A stretch of 64,000 nucleotides of DNA from Phaseolus vulgaris (Eukaryota; Streptophyta; Magnoliopsida; Fabales; Fabaceae). Below are positions 17,041 to 30,376 of this stretch, in pieces. The notes beneath the pieces were generated by a model that was not told the origin of the DNA, did not search any database, and saw nothing but the letters and a program-made list of their open reading frames with translations. Position 1 is the first letter of the stretch; each line of letters begins with the position of its first letter. The DNA lies in contig NC_023754.2 in the NCBI RefSeq assembly GCF_000499845.2, forward strand, positions 31,077,869-31,141,868. The letters run 5' to 3'. The position numbers and the translations under genes were made by a program.

Positions 17041-18694
17041 TTGGCTTCATAATACTCTATTATTTAAATATAAATGAGTTTCTTAAATAAAGTTTTTGAA
17101 TTGTTTTATTTGAACCAATAGAGTGAAGAAAGGGAAAGGAAATGAAAAGGTGATATGAATAAAGAATAACAAACATGCTTTCTCAAACCAAACCAAACCA
17201 AATCAAGTGCTTCTTCTTTTATCATATTTTTCACATATCACACTCTCACTTTAAGAACAAACTACACAATTTCTTTGCTTAAATCAACACTTCTTGACAT
17301 GTTTTTTCTCTCTTCATACTTCTCAAATTTTCAATCAGAAAGGGATATTTTGATGGTAGGAATGATTCGTTCAACACTCCTTTCACAACTTCATCATAAC
17401 TTTCTAGATTTTTGGGTTAAGAAACCAATGCAAAAATGAAGACACTTATAAAAAATTATCAAAATAATGTTTGGTCAAATGTTTTACAACCATACCAAAT
17501 ACTAATAAATTATCAAATCATATAAGGAAAAACAAAAAAGTAAGACTTTTGATCGGGAACAAAAATATTACTTTTTGACAAAGAAATTCTTTTTTTTGTG
17601 CTACTTTTGGATAATCAATTAACACCTCATCAACTTAATGGAACATCTTTATATATATTTTTTTTCATTTTCCTTTTCTTTTATTTGGAGATTTTGTGGA
17701 AATTATGATGTCCACTCAATATAAATAGGGTGAACATCTTTCTAAAACCTACCCTATTTTCTAATATTGTGATTTTGTTTTGATTTTCATTTAAAAACTT
17801 ATATAAGTCCTAAGAGAAAACATTTGTCCATGTTAGAGGTATTCAAAAACTTGAATTAATGAAGAAAAAAAAGTGTTTGTAAGCATGCATGAGTGAGTTG
17901 TAATGCATATAATATGCATGAATAAATGTTTCTTGATTCTTAATTAATCTATCTATGGATATGACATAATAATAATCACACACTTATTCTCCCAAATCAA
18001 AATATCTTACATAAAACAAACTTGTCTTTCACTTTTTTCTACACACACAATCACTATGAAGCTTTTATGTGGTTGAAAGACTACATTTTTTAATTCTAAA
18101 TTAAAAAAAAATATTACTAGGCTCACTAAATAGTTTTTAATGTTATTTATTTAATTTTTATATAATTGCATGTCTATGTTTCAAACAGAACATTTTCTTC
18201 ACCTTAGGCATTTTATATATAAAAGAAGTGCAATTATCTGATGTTATGTTGGTACATTGTATTTGAAATGTGGACCGTACAACAGTGTAGTTTGATAAAA
18301 GGAGAATACGATGAGTGGTTAGGATTTATCCTGCACAAGATCTGTTTACACACTCATGTGATGCGATCACTGTCACAGTTGTGAAAGTAGCGCCACGTGT
18401 ATGTTGCATATGTAATTGGAATAGAGTGTGTTATAAAAATGAGTCTTGTTTCAGATATTTAATACGATTGTTCATTAATTGATGAGATGAGAGGTGCATG
18501 CATCCATGCTCTCACTCTCCTCAATCATAAATATAATATTATATAATTAATAATGTATCCAATAATATATTTTTACCTAACTTTATTATTTTTATATTTT
18601 TATAGTAATATATCCAAAAATGAAAGAATGAAAAATGAAAAAAAGAGATTATACTAGTAGAGAGAATGAAAGAGCTTACAGGTAGGTAGGCTAT
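17041..18694. other. Gene-free AT-rich spacer with one short hairpin
   Basis: No reading frame or RNA gene recognised. The only structured item is an imperfect ~50-nt inverted repeat at about 18476-18527: ATTGATGAGATGAGAG pairs with a CTCTCACTCTCCTCAAT arm around a short loop containing TGCATGCATCCATG. Its stem is too short for a typical plant miRNA precursor. Confidence 0.4.
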
Positions 18695-18975
18695 CAGCTC
18701 AAACACACGTATTAGACATTGATACTCGTACAATATTTATATGATTCGTATTAGTAAAATGTCAAATTCAAAAAAGATTTATTGAATTTCTAAACACTCA
18801 AATTTATTATTTAAATTTTTATTATGATTATAAAAATAAAAAACAAATTTTTTTGAACCAGTCATAAAAAATATTTTTCTGTTAAAAAACTGAAACATAC
18901 TTGTACACATAAATCTTTATTATCAATTTATATAATTCATAATTATATAATATATAGATTTGTGTTCGTATATCC
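18695..18975 (+). repeat. Dispersed AT-rich repeat, copy 2
   Basis: Contains GTAAAATGTCAAATTCAAAA, TTATTGAATTTCTAA, TTATGATTATAAAAATAAAA and TTATATAATATATAGAT in the same order as copy 1 at 16716-17040 and, except for the last motif, copy 3 at 19650-19885. The middle A-run block is shortened. Non-coding. Confidence 0.65.
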
Positions 18976-19177
18976 TACATTTTAGAAAATTATATGTATC
19001 TTCATGTTTGTGTGTTTGTCTGTATGTCGTATTAATGTCCGTGTAAGTGCTTGAGGATGAAGAAAAATGCAAAGAAGAAAGTAATGATTTTGTGGTGTGG
19101 GAATATGGCACACTTTAGGCACTGTGTTTCCATTTGCCGGCGGCATGCTTCATGTGCATTTGGCTAAATCTTGAAAA

Positions 19178-19575
19178 GGAGTTTAAAAAAGTGATTCACT
19201 TGATCATATTCACATACCTTCTCTTCCACTAAGATCAAAAGTGTAACATTCAAAACTGGTGTGGTCCCACTCAAACAACCACAAATCAACAAAGAAGTAC
19301 TCAAGTTTTGGTCAAAGTCTAAAAATTAGTCTTTAATTAGGTGACTCATTGGACAATTCAGCAGAAACAGAGAGTTGTGTTGTTATATGAGAAAGATGTG
19401 AAAAGTATGAATGTGATGAAGAGGAAAAGAATCCGTGGTCTACATGCATGTGCGCGCATGAATACCTAAACGAAGGACCCTTCACCCTTTACTAAATACT
19501 AACTACATTGCTTTCAAAGTTACAAAGTCCCTCAGACTACTACTAGTATAGGATGGGAATAGGGATGGACCATGT
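19178..19575. repeat. Source copy of the block duplicated at 5888-6250
   Basis: A non-coding segment of higher complexity than its surroundings, running from GTTTAAAAAAGTGATTCAC to AGGGATGGACCATG. It contains a CATGCATGTGCGCGCATG purine-pyrimidine stretch near 19444 that is missing from the duplicate. Function unknown. Confidence 0.85.
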
Positions 19576-19649
19576 CTACCTTTCACTGCCCAAACCTCCA
19601 CCAACTCTCCACACTATCACTCACAATAACCATAAATTTAATTATTAGT

Positions 19650-19885
19650 GGCTCAGACACACCTCTGATGTTTCCATGTCAGACATATGTAACGAACACC
19701 GACACTTGTGAAACACTTATCGTATCGGTAAAATGTCAAATTCAAAAATTATTTATTGTATTTCTAACAATTCTAGTATGGTGCTAACACAATTTTAAAA
19801 AAAACACATTATTTTTTAAAAAACTCAAATTTATTGTATAAATTTTTTTATGATTATAAAAATAAAAAACGAATCATTTTTCGAG
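19650..19885 (+). repeat. Dispersed AT-rich repeat, copy 3
   Basis: Shares GTAAAATGTCAAATTCAAAA and TTATGATTATAAAAATAAAA with copy 2. This copy has the clearest 5' part, with repeated GACAC/CAGACA motifs (CAGACACACC, TCAGACATATG, CGACACTTG). Non-coding, family unknown. Confidence 0.65.
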
Positions 19886-21729
19886 CAAGTTAATTTCAAA
19901 TTCAAATTCTGGCCTCCTTATTTGAATCAAGTAAGAAAATTGCAATTGATAGGCACTTAAATACAATAAATCTCTGATTAGAAGGATTTAGGTGAAAAAG
20001 GCTAACCCTGTTTAAATTCAAAAGGATTAATAATCATCTCCCAATTTTGCTATCTCAAAAACACGAGAATGGTTTGACTAAAATCTGAGATAGAACATGG
20101 TCCAAATTATCAGCGAAACAGCTGAAAGGAGTACAACAGCTGGGTTGGCCGCAAACATTAACAGCGTAGCTAGGATTATAATTTAACACTTGCGCTGAAG
20201 GCAATTCACATAATTGACAATATAATCAAGAACCAGCAATGTCACAGCTAAGTTATGCTTAGAAATCAACACCATACTGTACAATGATATTTTAGATGTA
20301 AATCAATATCCACACACTAATAACTCCCTCAAGCCCCTTATTTATCCTTAGTAACACACCATCAATGGTATTTAGGTGTCTGAGCTCAACAAGAAACTTC
20401 ATTGTCAACAAAGACAGAAAACAAGAAGCTGAAACGTCATCCATGGAGTGTTGCTTCGAAGTAGTGAGCAAAGATGGTCCAAAAACTTTCCAGGATCATT
20501 TCAAGCGCCCAATTGTATTTGTGCGGACTTCTAATTGATATAGGAACTAAGGACAGGTACACATTACCTCGAATAGGGGTTTGTATTTATAGGAACTAAG
20601 GAAACAGATACACAACACCCTGGATTTATATTTACACTAAATCCACTCAGATTAACTGTGTATAAACCCAGACTATACTCATCTAGATCAACTTGCCAAG
20701 GTTGGCAAATCTATCCATAATTCTTCAAACAAGCAACTCGTAACTGGGACACCAGGCAATTGTTTTCGTCTCGCTTTTACTAGGAGCCATCTTCAATGAA
20801 GTTATGTCTGAATATTTTTAGCCAAATCAAATGCATTATGGTACTTTCCTCTCTTGTATTGTAAAAGAATTTTTTTAACCACACACTCATTTACTTGTAC
20901 GAATCTGTCAACCAAAAAGAGACAGTCCAGCAGCTAGCAAATGGATGCTCCAAATCTGTGTATGTCAGCAAGCTTACCACTGCAAGGGAAAATCATCAAC
21001 CTTGACACAAATACAAAAAAAATCTTCAACTAACATCAGCACTTGAACAAAACGAATACATGTTGGGTTAATAAACAACATATTCCAATCATTACACTAA
21101 GGGAGGTCCAAAAGCAAAGGGCCCACTAGAAAAAAAAATAATATACCAAATCTTATGAAGCTACATCAAACGAAACCACTATTAAAGAAAGTCAAGCAAG
21201 AAATATACCACCTATATTTATATTAGAAGAACATAAAACCACTATTTGCAGAGCAAAAAGAAAATACAAAAAAGACATTAATGTGGATAACGAAAATTAT
21301 CATATCCCTGTTCCTGAAGACTCTTGGATATGTGAAGGTACGGGGAAGGATAATTGTACATAGCCTTACCTCGTCCATATTATAAAGAGGCTGTTTTTTA
21401 ATTCACAACCCATGTGTTTTTTAATTCAACCCATGACCAATTGGGGACCAAGACACAACTTAATCTTTGTGCCAAGGCTCACCCTCAGTGTAAACAACTA
21501 CATATTGAAGAGAAAATTGTTTGTGATAGTAAACATCACAAAAACAATAATAACTAGCTCTACAATAATACGAATTCATAAATAGTATTCTATGAAGCCA
21601 GACCAAGAGAAATTTCAAAAAACACAGAATACAAACTAGGTGACTCCGAAGACTGGCTAATTAACAAGCATATGCTATATGAAACAACAGCCTTGATAAA
21701 GGGAATTTGTCTCACCAATAAAAAATACT
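19886..21729 (-). other. Downstream region of UPF3; possible long 3' UTR
   Basis: No protein gene recognised on either strand. The stretch is less AT-biased than true spacers here and continues directly from the UPF3 stop codon. It may hold a long, perhaps spliced, UPF3 3' UTR. Several AG/GT sites exist, but none can be assigned without transcripts. Confidence 0.35.
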
Positions 21730-24700
21730 CTAGGTACCAGAACTTGCTTTTTGAACCCAAACTTGTTTCTGCAATTCAGAAAAGAGATCTTAATTAACTA
21801 TTGAACCAGAAAAGAGTAAGATTTGTATACTCGTGGAGAAATCAAATTTAGGTACCTCGTTGGAACCATAAGCAGTGGTACCAGATCTTCTAGGATGCTT
21901 CCCTTCACTTGAAACTGAATAGCCATCAACATCCTTTACCCCATGCGTTGGTCCACGGCGACCAAAATGCTTATTGAAGCCTTAATAGGAACAATAAGTA
22001 AATATTTAAGTAAAAACCACCCTGAATGAAAGCATAAAAATGTCTTAAGATTTTGTTTTCTAAAGCCAGAAACCAACCATTTTCTGATGAATGACTGGTA
22101 CGGACACCTCCAAGAGATTTTACCTCCCCACTTCTTGTATTTGGCATGTCATGTTTCAAATCTGCATGACTCCCTGTATCATATACAAGTGAAAAATTCA
22201 ACTTGTGAAGATCTAAGCAATTTGGTGACAAGTTATATTCTGTGCATCATAGACCCCTCAAATAACTAGAGTCCATGAAAGAAGGAAAAGAGTGGCATCG
22301 CACAGGTTAAAAATCAGAGGAACAGGAGTCTCTGGGTGGGGGTGGGGGAGTAACTAACTGCTGAGATGAAAGGCATGGGTACTGGGAGGCTAGAGTAGCG
22401 ATGTGGGTGTAAAGAGGTATCAAGGGAAGTGGAAAGCTGGAATTAGTTGGAAAATTGGGAGAGATAAGGCCTCCAGAATTGCCAAGAGACTTCACCCTTT
22501 GTGTTTCTGCATTTCCATATTTTCTGTTGTTATTATGATATCCAGGTCCTGATATCTTGAACAGGCCTGACCGCATTTCAGTTCAACAAAAAGCACTGTT
22601 CATTATCCATCAGTGCATCACTATGTCAACTGAGTGTATATCTAGTTGAAGTGTTTTTCAATTTCCCCCCTTTTACAACATAAAGGATAATTAGCAATGG
22701 CCAAAGACAAAAATCATAGTTATAGAATAAAACATGTACCTTCCAAAGGATCTACTTGCGAGAAAGCAGCAGATGGGAAAGACTCATCAGCTCCATTGGA
22801 ACAACTTGTCCAAACACCACGATCTGGTCTATCTTTATGTCTAATATGTCTCTCCTGCCTCTCGCTAAAGACATGTGAATCAAGCACACCAATCTTATTA
22901 TCTGGTGTACCATTCATGCCCTTCAGAATTAGTTGCACTTGTATGGGCCGTGGGGATTGTTTATCTTTTTCTAGATTAGATGTTTGGATTTGCTGCTCAG
23001 AGAGTGCCCTGGAAGATTGGCTTTGACGCAACTCCTTTTTTGAGAGTATACTTCTGATAATCCTTCCGCTACCTTCCTGCCTCTGATTCTGCTTCAAAAC
23101 TGTTGCACCAACAATTTCTTTGGCTGAAGAGATTACATTGTGATGCTGTGACATGCTATCTAAATCAGATACCTGCAGAATAAAAACAAACAAAAAGAAA
23201 TTAATCTTAGCAGAACAGTAGTTATAAACAAGATCCACCAGACAAATCCACCAATGATACTGGCAATAAACTGAAATACAATCCACACCCAAATTATAGC
23301 AAACTATTGATTTATCATGCAACAATAAGGCAGCATTAAATCATTAGCAAGTAGTATCATTATTCGAATTAAATCAATTGCATCATTATACCTTCACTTC
23401 CTTCCTAGAGGTTTTCTAAAGCACACTGGACATCACATTGATTCTGAGGATTGTAATGTCATATTGATAGCCAATAGCATATTAGATCTTGATCTCTCTG
23501 CTGGTCCCACCACTCACCAATAGGATGAATGAAGTATTACTCTCTCACCAGAAAAATTGCATTTTGATTAAGAACAAAAATTGCAACTCAAGTTCATATA
23601 AAGCGAAAATTTCACAAAATCATTGGTGGACAAGATGGCATCAACACCAAGTCAACTACATTGAAAACACCAGTATAAAAAAACAAAATGTTCGAGAAAA
23701 AGGGGCATAGGAGGAGTGAGGTAAGAAAGTGATAAATACATGATCAATCTAATAAGGACAATTAAAAACTATACAATCAGCTTAAGTCAGGGCCATGCAT
23801 TGATACATGCCAACCATCAGAAATACAGCAACTTCTCACAACCATGTAAATAGTAAACTAAACAAAGAGATTCCATACAAATCTTTACCACATCATTACA
23901 ACATACATAAATTGCAAAAAAAGTTTAATTGTGAAGATATAAATCATAAACTTACAGCAATTATTTCTCTTTCTTTCCCTTTAAGAAGCAGTATTTTTTT
24001 CTTCCCAGAATCACTATTTCCAGAAAATCCTGATAAAATGGACAAAAGAGTAAAGAAAATAAAGTAAACCAAAAATATAAATTTAAATGTTGCCTCCAAT
24101 TCATAAAATAAAACCCAAGGAATAAAGAAAATAACACATGAAGTTTTGAACAAAAACATCAACCTTACCATTCTCATCTAGGGTTTGTTTTCCATCTGAA
24201 GAGGCCACGTTTGAAGATTTATTTGAAATATGCTGATCACCTTGGCTAGGAACCAAAGTATAAATTGATCTGTCTTTCATAGTAGAATTTTTTCCTGGGT
24301 GCCTGGCAACATACTGACCATAATGAAAGCAAGAGTTATGAATGTTAAAACACACGAGTAAGAGTCAAATAAGTATGAAATATATGCTGTTTTCGGGTAT
24401 TACAAAAGACAGGACAGGTGTTACTAGTTCAAGACCCCTTTATTTATAACGTGGTTTTGAGGTTATTCCTAACTAGATACCAAACTGGCTCCATTTTAAT
24501 AACAATGCTAATAATTAACCATATTTAACTTTCCTCTTCAAAAAATGCACAATACCATAGTAGCAGAAACCCTCTTCTTTCCGGAACCTCGTCTTGATGT
24601 GCCAGAACTAGGACTCCCATTTGATGAAGTGCCTCTTCTACTCACTTTTCCATTTGATAACGACCTCTGACACACATGATGCACATTAGATAAGCAAGAT

Positions 24701-26377
24701 ACCAGCAAAGTGCTAATAGATAAAACAGGATAAGGATATTTACAAGGGAGCTCACAACTTCACAGATGCATGAGTTGACAAATGCATGTTCCCAAAAAGG
24801 CAAACATAATGACAAGGACCAATCAAATAAGCTTTGAGATTTCAAAAGTTGATCGTAAACAAAATAAATACCCGAGGTCCCTTGGCAGCCCTTTTCTGGC
24901 GCACAAAGTCCATCAGTGGTGTAATTATAGGAGTATCTTTTGCAGCACCTGTTAAAGCATGTAAACCCAGTAAGAAACAAAAAGGGGGAAGTAGTATTTT
25001 GTGCCCATTTTGTGTATGCGTGGTTTTAAGTCTCAAAAGTTTCAAAATTAAAATTTACTGTGTATCTTCTGCATTAGTTGACTAACCAGATCGTTCTGCT
25101 TCTCTCTTCTCCAATTGTATCTCAGCGCTGGGAAGATTCTCAACAGGCTTGGCAAGTAGTTCAAGAAACTCCAGATACTCAGAATCTAGATGTTCATAAT
25201 AGAAAGCTTATATTTATCAAAATGAAAAGACTGTAATTTATTGATATACATATTCATATTGAGATATTCCAGATGCATTCATGTAGTTTCAATTGAGATA
25301 AACATATCCACTATAATTTACTTAAAGCATTATCCAAGTGGTACCTTTATATATGGTCCCATCGCGACCATCCTTTTTAGACCACTGTCTTGGAACACGT
25401 TGGGAAGGAGCATATTCAACAATGACTTTGAACTGAGATCCTAAGAAGCAACAAAAAAGAAACAGAAACCAGATTCAGTAGCTATTATCCAATTTTCAAT
25501 GTTTCTTGCACACGATATGTAAAAAGCATAAAATTATATTTCTGAAATACAGTCTTGATATTCCAAAGAGTCAAAACATAGATTGCTTGCTTGCCAAAAA
25601 ACCACAAGGAAACAAATCGATTCCCTGATGTATTGAATATTGAACAACAGGGCTACAATAAACGCAACCAAGGCATTGCCCAAATTCGAATACTGATTGC
25701 AAGAACGACAAAGATAACAGCTTCAGCAAAATCTTAAGCATGCCTAATAAACACTTCACATGATTTCATTCATTACCCTTTTCATTCACAAAGACGTGTC
25801 CATTAAAGAACTCCGCAAACAGTATAACGTCATCTGGCCTCTTGAAGTCAATGTAGGCTCTAGAATATGATATATGCTTCTGGCTGAAAAATCCATTTAA
25901 AAAAATATAACATAAAGAAGTCAAAAGGAATGTCCTTAACATATTATAAAAACAGAGTATTTAAATTGTAAACATCGACGCCTAATTCGCATTACAGATG
26001 TTCAGTTATAATCACAATCATGATATTCCCAGTGGAAAAGGCAAAGTTAAAACATAATCTATGGTATTGTAACAATTATATAGAATATGGCAGGCAAAGG
26101 CAAAACCATACGTACCCTAGCCTAGCCAAGCCTAGGCACGGTGAATTGACTACTGTAATGAAAAGCAGCACGCAATGAAGTATATATGAAGAGAAAATGA
26201 AGCAGAGAGCGAATGGAGGGTTAGAAATTAACGTCACCTGACTTTGGCAGGACGGAAAGAGAGCCAGTTGTAGCGGTCAGCGAAGGCGGAATCGATTTGG
26301 GCCAAAAGGGCGGCCTCCGAAAGAGAGGGCGGCAAGTGACGCAGCACCACCTTTGTCCGATCCAACGAACCCTTCAT
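21730..26377 (-). CDS. UPF3: UPF3, regulator of nonsense-mediated mRNA decay
   Basis: Exon-junction-associated adaptor that recruits UPF2/UPF1 to mRNAs with premature stops; shuttles between nucleus and cytoplasm. Twelve exons: 26377-26238, 25883-25777, 25440-25345, 25185-25087, 24948-24872, 24666-24556, 24313-24169, 24029-23956, 23172-22740, 22161-22078, 21980-21856 and 21768-21730, giving 509 aa (Arabidopsis UPF3 is similar in length). Residues ~8-100 form the RRM-like UPF3 domain (VVLRHLPPSLSE, ADRYNWLSFRP, FFNGHVFVNEKGSQFK). Conserved segments follow: YLEFLELLAKPVENLPSAEI, TPLMDFVRQKRA, GKKKILLLKGKER, and the extreme C-terminus KQVWVQKASSGT. The ATG at 26377 is chosen because the family starts just before the RRM; no ATG-started frame further out fits. 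An extra open block at 22307-22566 sits in the intron between exons 9 and 10. Confidence 0.93.
22307..22566 (-). other. Exon-like open block in a UPF3 intron
   Basis: Preceded by a good acceptor (CGGTCAG at about 22567-22573), this block reads on in phase from UPF3 exon 9 as GLFKISGPGYHNNNRKYG and further to a stop at 22307. A donor candidate, AAAGG followed by GTGAAG, lies at 22496/22495. Using it adds 71 nt, breaks the frame, and brings a TGA at the second codon of the next exon. Direct joining of exon 9 to the exon at 22161 keeps frame and matches the Arabidopsis protein better. It may be a cassette or poison exon, or a relic of a duplicated exon. Confidence 0.35.
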
Positions 26378-26760
26378 GCCAAAAACCCTATCCTCACTAC
26401 ACACTCTTACAGTTACAGTTACCACTTATCTGTCAATCAATCAATCAACCAATCAACAACTACGCGAACGACAACCTCGGTGGGATTACATCTTCACTGT
26501 TTCTGATTCTGAGGATCAATCCAACGAAAGCGAATGCCCTAATTCCAAAGAAAACCCCCAAATTGCCATGCACTCAGAAAAAACAAAGAGAAATAGAAGA
26601 AGGGTTTGCGTTGCGTGCGTTTGGAAGGAAAATTGAGTTTTTGAGTTGCGTCCCGTGCGTGCGTTGCGTGCGTGTGAAATTAATTTTTAAAAGCATAAAC
26701 GGTTGCGTTTTGCGTTTTGCGTTTTCTACTTCTGACTTCTGGTGCCCCTTCGAAGTTTAA
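26378..26760. other. UPF3 leader/promoter with short tandem repeats
   Basis: Contains (TCAA)n near 26430-26455, repeated TTGCGTGCG motifs at about 26608-26680, and GCGTTTT x3 at about 26705-26725. No other gene seen. Confidence 0.4.
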
Positions 26761-27906
26761 AACAATAATTCCCTATATTTTTTAATAATATAATTTTAAT
26801 ATTAAATTAAAACATAATTTTTTTATACTCCTTTCATAAGCTTTTACTGCATGATAAATTATTTGTAATTATAATTATAATATTTACTAAGACAAGGTTA
26901 AAGGTATATTATTTTTTTTTATAATTATTAAGATAAATTCAATGACCATGTAAAAATAATACAAATACCTATCCGGATAATTTTATTTTTAATCAATGTG
27001 GATCTCTAATATACTTTGAAACATCTCGACTTAATATTTTTAGAGTAAACGTGTTATTATTGAAAGATGGTATGATTAATGTTTTTATGTGTGATGTGTT
27101 ATGTATGTAATTTGATTAATATATGCATAATAATAATTGTTGTGTTGTATGGTAGATGGGTAGGGTAGTTAGTATAAATATTCAAAGAATTTTGAGATAT
27201 TTATACTTTTATTAAGCTCCTCATAATTCTTTCACCCACGAGTCATCTAACTATATAACACTTTTCATATATAATGTCAATTGTTGGATTATTTCATAAA
27301 ATATAAATGGGAGAGTCGATAACTAACCTGAAACTTGTGAACTTTATAATTTTGAATCATGAATCAACTCATATATAAGAGATTCAATGTCAACTCCAAC
27401 TTAAAGCCTCAAGGCCTTAAGTTTGTGGGTTGTATTTATATTCTCACTGACTCACTACTCGAATTCGTCACAAATTTTGATTTCAGCTTTAGAAGTAAGT
27501 TAGAATTAAATAGTTTAAATTAACATAAAAATTATATATTTTTAGAAAACAATAAGAAAACTCCTTATCTTTTAAAACTTTTAACTATGAATTTGTGTCT
27601 TGATTCTCATGTCATTGTTATTATTACTCCACGTTCTTTTTCTCTCTTTTTGTTAACATCAACTTCAAGCTATTTTTATGTTCTTGAGATGTCGTTGAGT
27701 CTAGTACAAATGTGGAGTTTATTATCTCTATGAAGTTTTGCTCTTTGTTGAAAGATGTGAGTTTTATATGATTTTGAACTTTGATTTATTGAGAGATTAG
27801 GTTTTGAGATTTTGAGTTGTTAATTAATTTTTGGTGTTATTGTTTTATTATTATTTTTTTCATTTCAATACCTAATTTTTTTAGTCTTTAAGAGATTAAA
27901 GTCTAA
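26761..27906. other. Gene-free AT-rich spacer
   Basis: No reading frame, RNA gene or repeat recognised. Confidence 0.4.
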
Positions 27907-28491
27907 TGTTGTATGGGTTAGACGTGCTCGAGCCTGACCCGAGCACTTAAGCATGCTATTCTGACCCGATTAGTTTAAGAAGGTAAATACTTAACTAAAC
28001 CCAAAACGATAATAAGCCCAATGATGTGTTAAGAAGTCGGTTCAATGATGTGTTAAGGAGTCGACCAAAACAATTGACAAAGTATATTAAAAATGCAGTA
28101 ATGAATATAAACAACTAAAAGTATAATTGAATCAGTTAAACATATGTATTTATTCTAAATTAAAATAAACAGTGAAATATAATACTTTGCCTACACCTTT
28201 GAAATAAAAGAGATATATTAACAAATATATATTTATGTTGTTAACTCCCTTTATCTTTATGGTTGTTAACTCCTAAAGGGATGATATACGAGTACTATAA
28301 AAGAGCTTAAAGACACTGATCAAATGTAAGTGTCATTCCATACACTATACTCGTAGTTATATGATATTACTTTTGTCAACAAGTAGAGTTCACCTTACTC
28401 TGAATTTCAAGCATCTCAAAAGAGCAACGGAAAAGAAAAGTTGACTCATAATCCACCTTCGATACCCGATTCAAGTTAGTTGGCGAGAACA
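27907..28491 (+). mobile_element. Probable solo LTR remnant of a Ty3/gypsy-type element
   Basis: The block starts TGTTGTATGG and ends GGCGAGAACA, fitting TG...CA ends. It has a promoter-like ACTATAAAAGAGC near 28294 and a final part (CACCTTCGATACCCGATTC, then TAGTTGGCGAGAACA) like the end of legume gypsy LTRs that precede a TTGGCG-type primer site. A short internal tandem repeat (CAATGATGTGTTAAG) lies near 28019-28058. No matching target-site duplication was found, and no second LTR or internal genes are present. Confidence 0.35.
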
Positions 28492-30264
28492 AAGGTAAAC
28501 TAAAACTTTGCATATTCAATAAGTTTTTTTTTTTTTTTTTTACCTTAGATAAGAAACTTATCTTGCAGCTTGAAAAATTAACTATATTCCATGTACTGAA
28601 AGCTTAAATTGTGTAATTTGATGTTATTCACTTAATTTGATTAAATAGTTATTTGAAATCAATTATTAGTTGGAATAGTAATTTTAGCTTAAATTTTTAA
28701 TTGATGTATTAAGTGATGATAGTTTGTATAACATTAAAAATATGTAATTGTATTGATTTGATTGACGAGAGATTATACAAATCTGAGTTGAGTAGATGAG
28801 ATAAACATTGTCATTTCTTTACTCAATAAATAAAATATGAAATTGATGAAAAAAAGAGAAAAAAATAGCATATTTATATGTTGTTTTTAAGTGTCTTTAG
28901 TGTTTGGTGTTATGAACTGAGATTTTTTTTTTTAATTTATATACATCTAAAAATGTGAAAGTCTTTAATTAGTGGAGCTTTTATCACACAGTGTGTTTTA
29001 TTTTTTAATAAGACTGATGCTTTCAATCAAATTTCATTCTCCATAATTTTATTTTGATAAGAAGAATTATAAAAAGAATAAACTTTATTATTTGTATATA
29101 CGGTTTAAATGACTTTAATTGTAAATTATTTTAATAATTATATGTATTTATTTTTAGTTGATTTTTCAACTATTGTTCAAATACACGTTTTCACCGAGAA
29201 ACCTCTTTAAGGTTACAAATTTATATTTATGGTAGCCTTTAAATTTCACTAGTTAAAATTTTCATAAAATAAAACATATGTTTCTTAAATATCTTACAAA
29301 AAAATAATATTATTCAAGGTATTTTTTTGTACAAAACAATATTATCCATGCTAATAACAAATAAAATAAAGAAAGATAGAGTCTAACAAATAATTAGACT
29401 TGCACCATAACACGGATTAAAGTTACTGCCATCAATGAATATTTATTGTTAAATAATAAAATTCAAATATATTAATTTTAATTACTTGTAAATGTAAAAA
29501 GTAAAAATAACAAATATTGATCTGGATTTAATTATTATTTTTAATTTTACTATTTCCAATTACTAATTTACCATTAATGCAATCTTAAAATATAATTGAA
29601 ATTAAATAATTAAATTAATATTTAATAATTATAATTATTTAATTTTCTACAACTGACTTCTTAAAATACTAAAATTTATTACAACAATAATATACTTAAA
29701 TTTTCAATTAAGAATATTTATTATCAATGAACATTTTTCAAAGCATAATTCATTCATGAAACATTTTTAAAACATGCAAATAAAATTACCCTGTTTTGTG
29801 ATGTTGTGAGGACAACATTGAAATTTTTTGTTAAAATAAAAGTCAAATGTTTAATAAATGAGTATTTAATTATTATCGTAATACTCAATGCTATTAACAC
29901 AGTATTCTATAAAAACAACTTCCTTTACAGAGTATTAAATATTACATTTATTGAATATAATTTTAATAATTAAAATCTACATTTATTAAATGTTTGACCT
30001 TTTTTTTATATATGAACCTACACGCACAAGAGCACATAACTGAAAAGTAATTATTTTAAGTATTAGATATACACTGTTATCAATGATTATATATAATAAA
30101 AATCATGTATTTATTAAATGTAGTAATTAGAATACAAGATACGTATACACGTATATGTAAAAATAAGATCGAAAAGTTTATTAGTTTTAGTATTATAGGT
30201 TAGTTTAAAGAAATAGTTTAAAAATTGTATATAAATAAAATATAAACGGTGTTTTGTTTTTTAT
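28492..30264. other. Gene-free AT-rich spacer
   Basis: Very AT-rich, with many stops in all frames. No gene or repeat family identified. The KH gene promoter probably occupies the last few hundred bases. Confidence 0.4.
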
Positions 30265-30376
30265 TTGTTTTATTCCGTTCCGTTCCGTCTCTTATTTCTG
30301 TGTGTGACTCTCTCTCTCTCTCTGGCTTTGGTGGTTTGGTATAGGGATTTGGTGTGTGGCTGTGGGGTTTGCGAGA

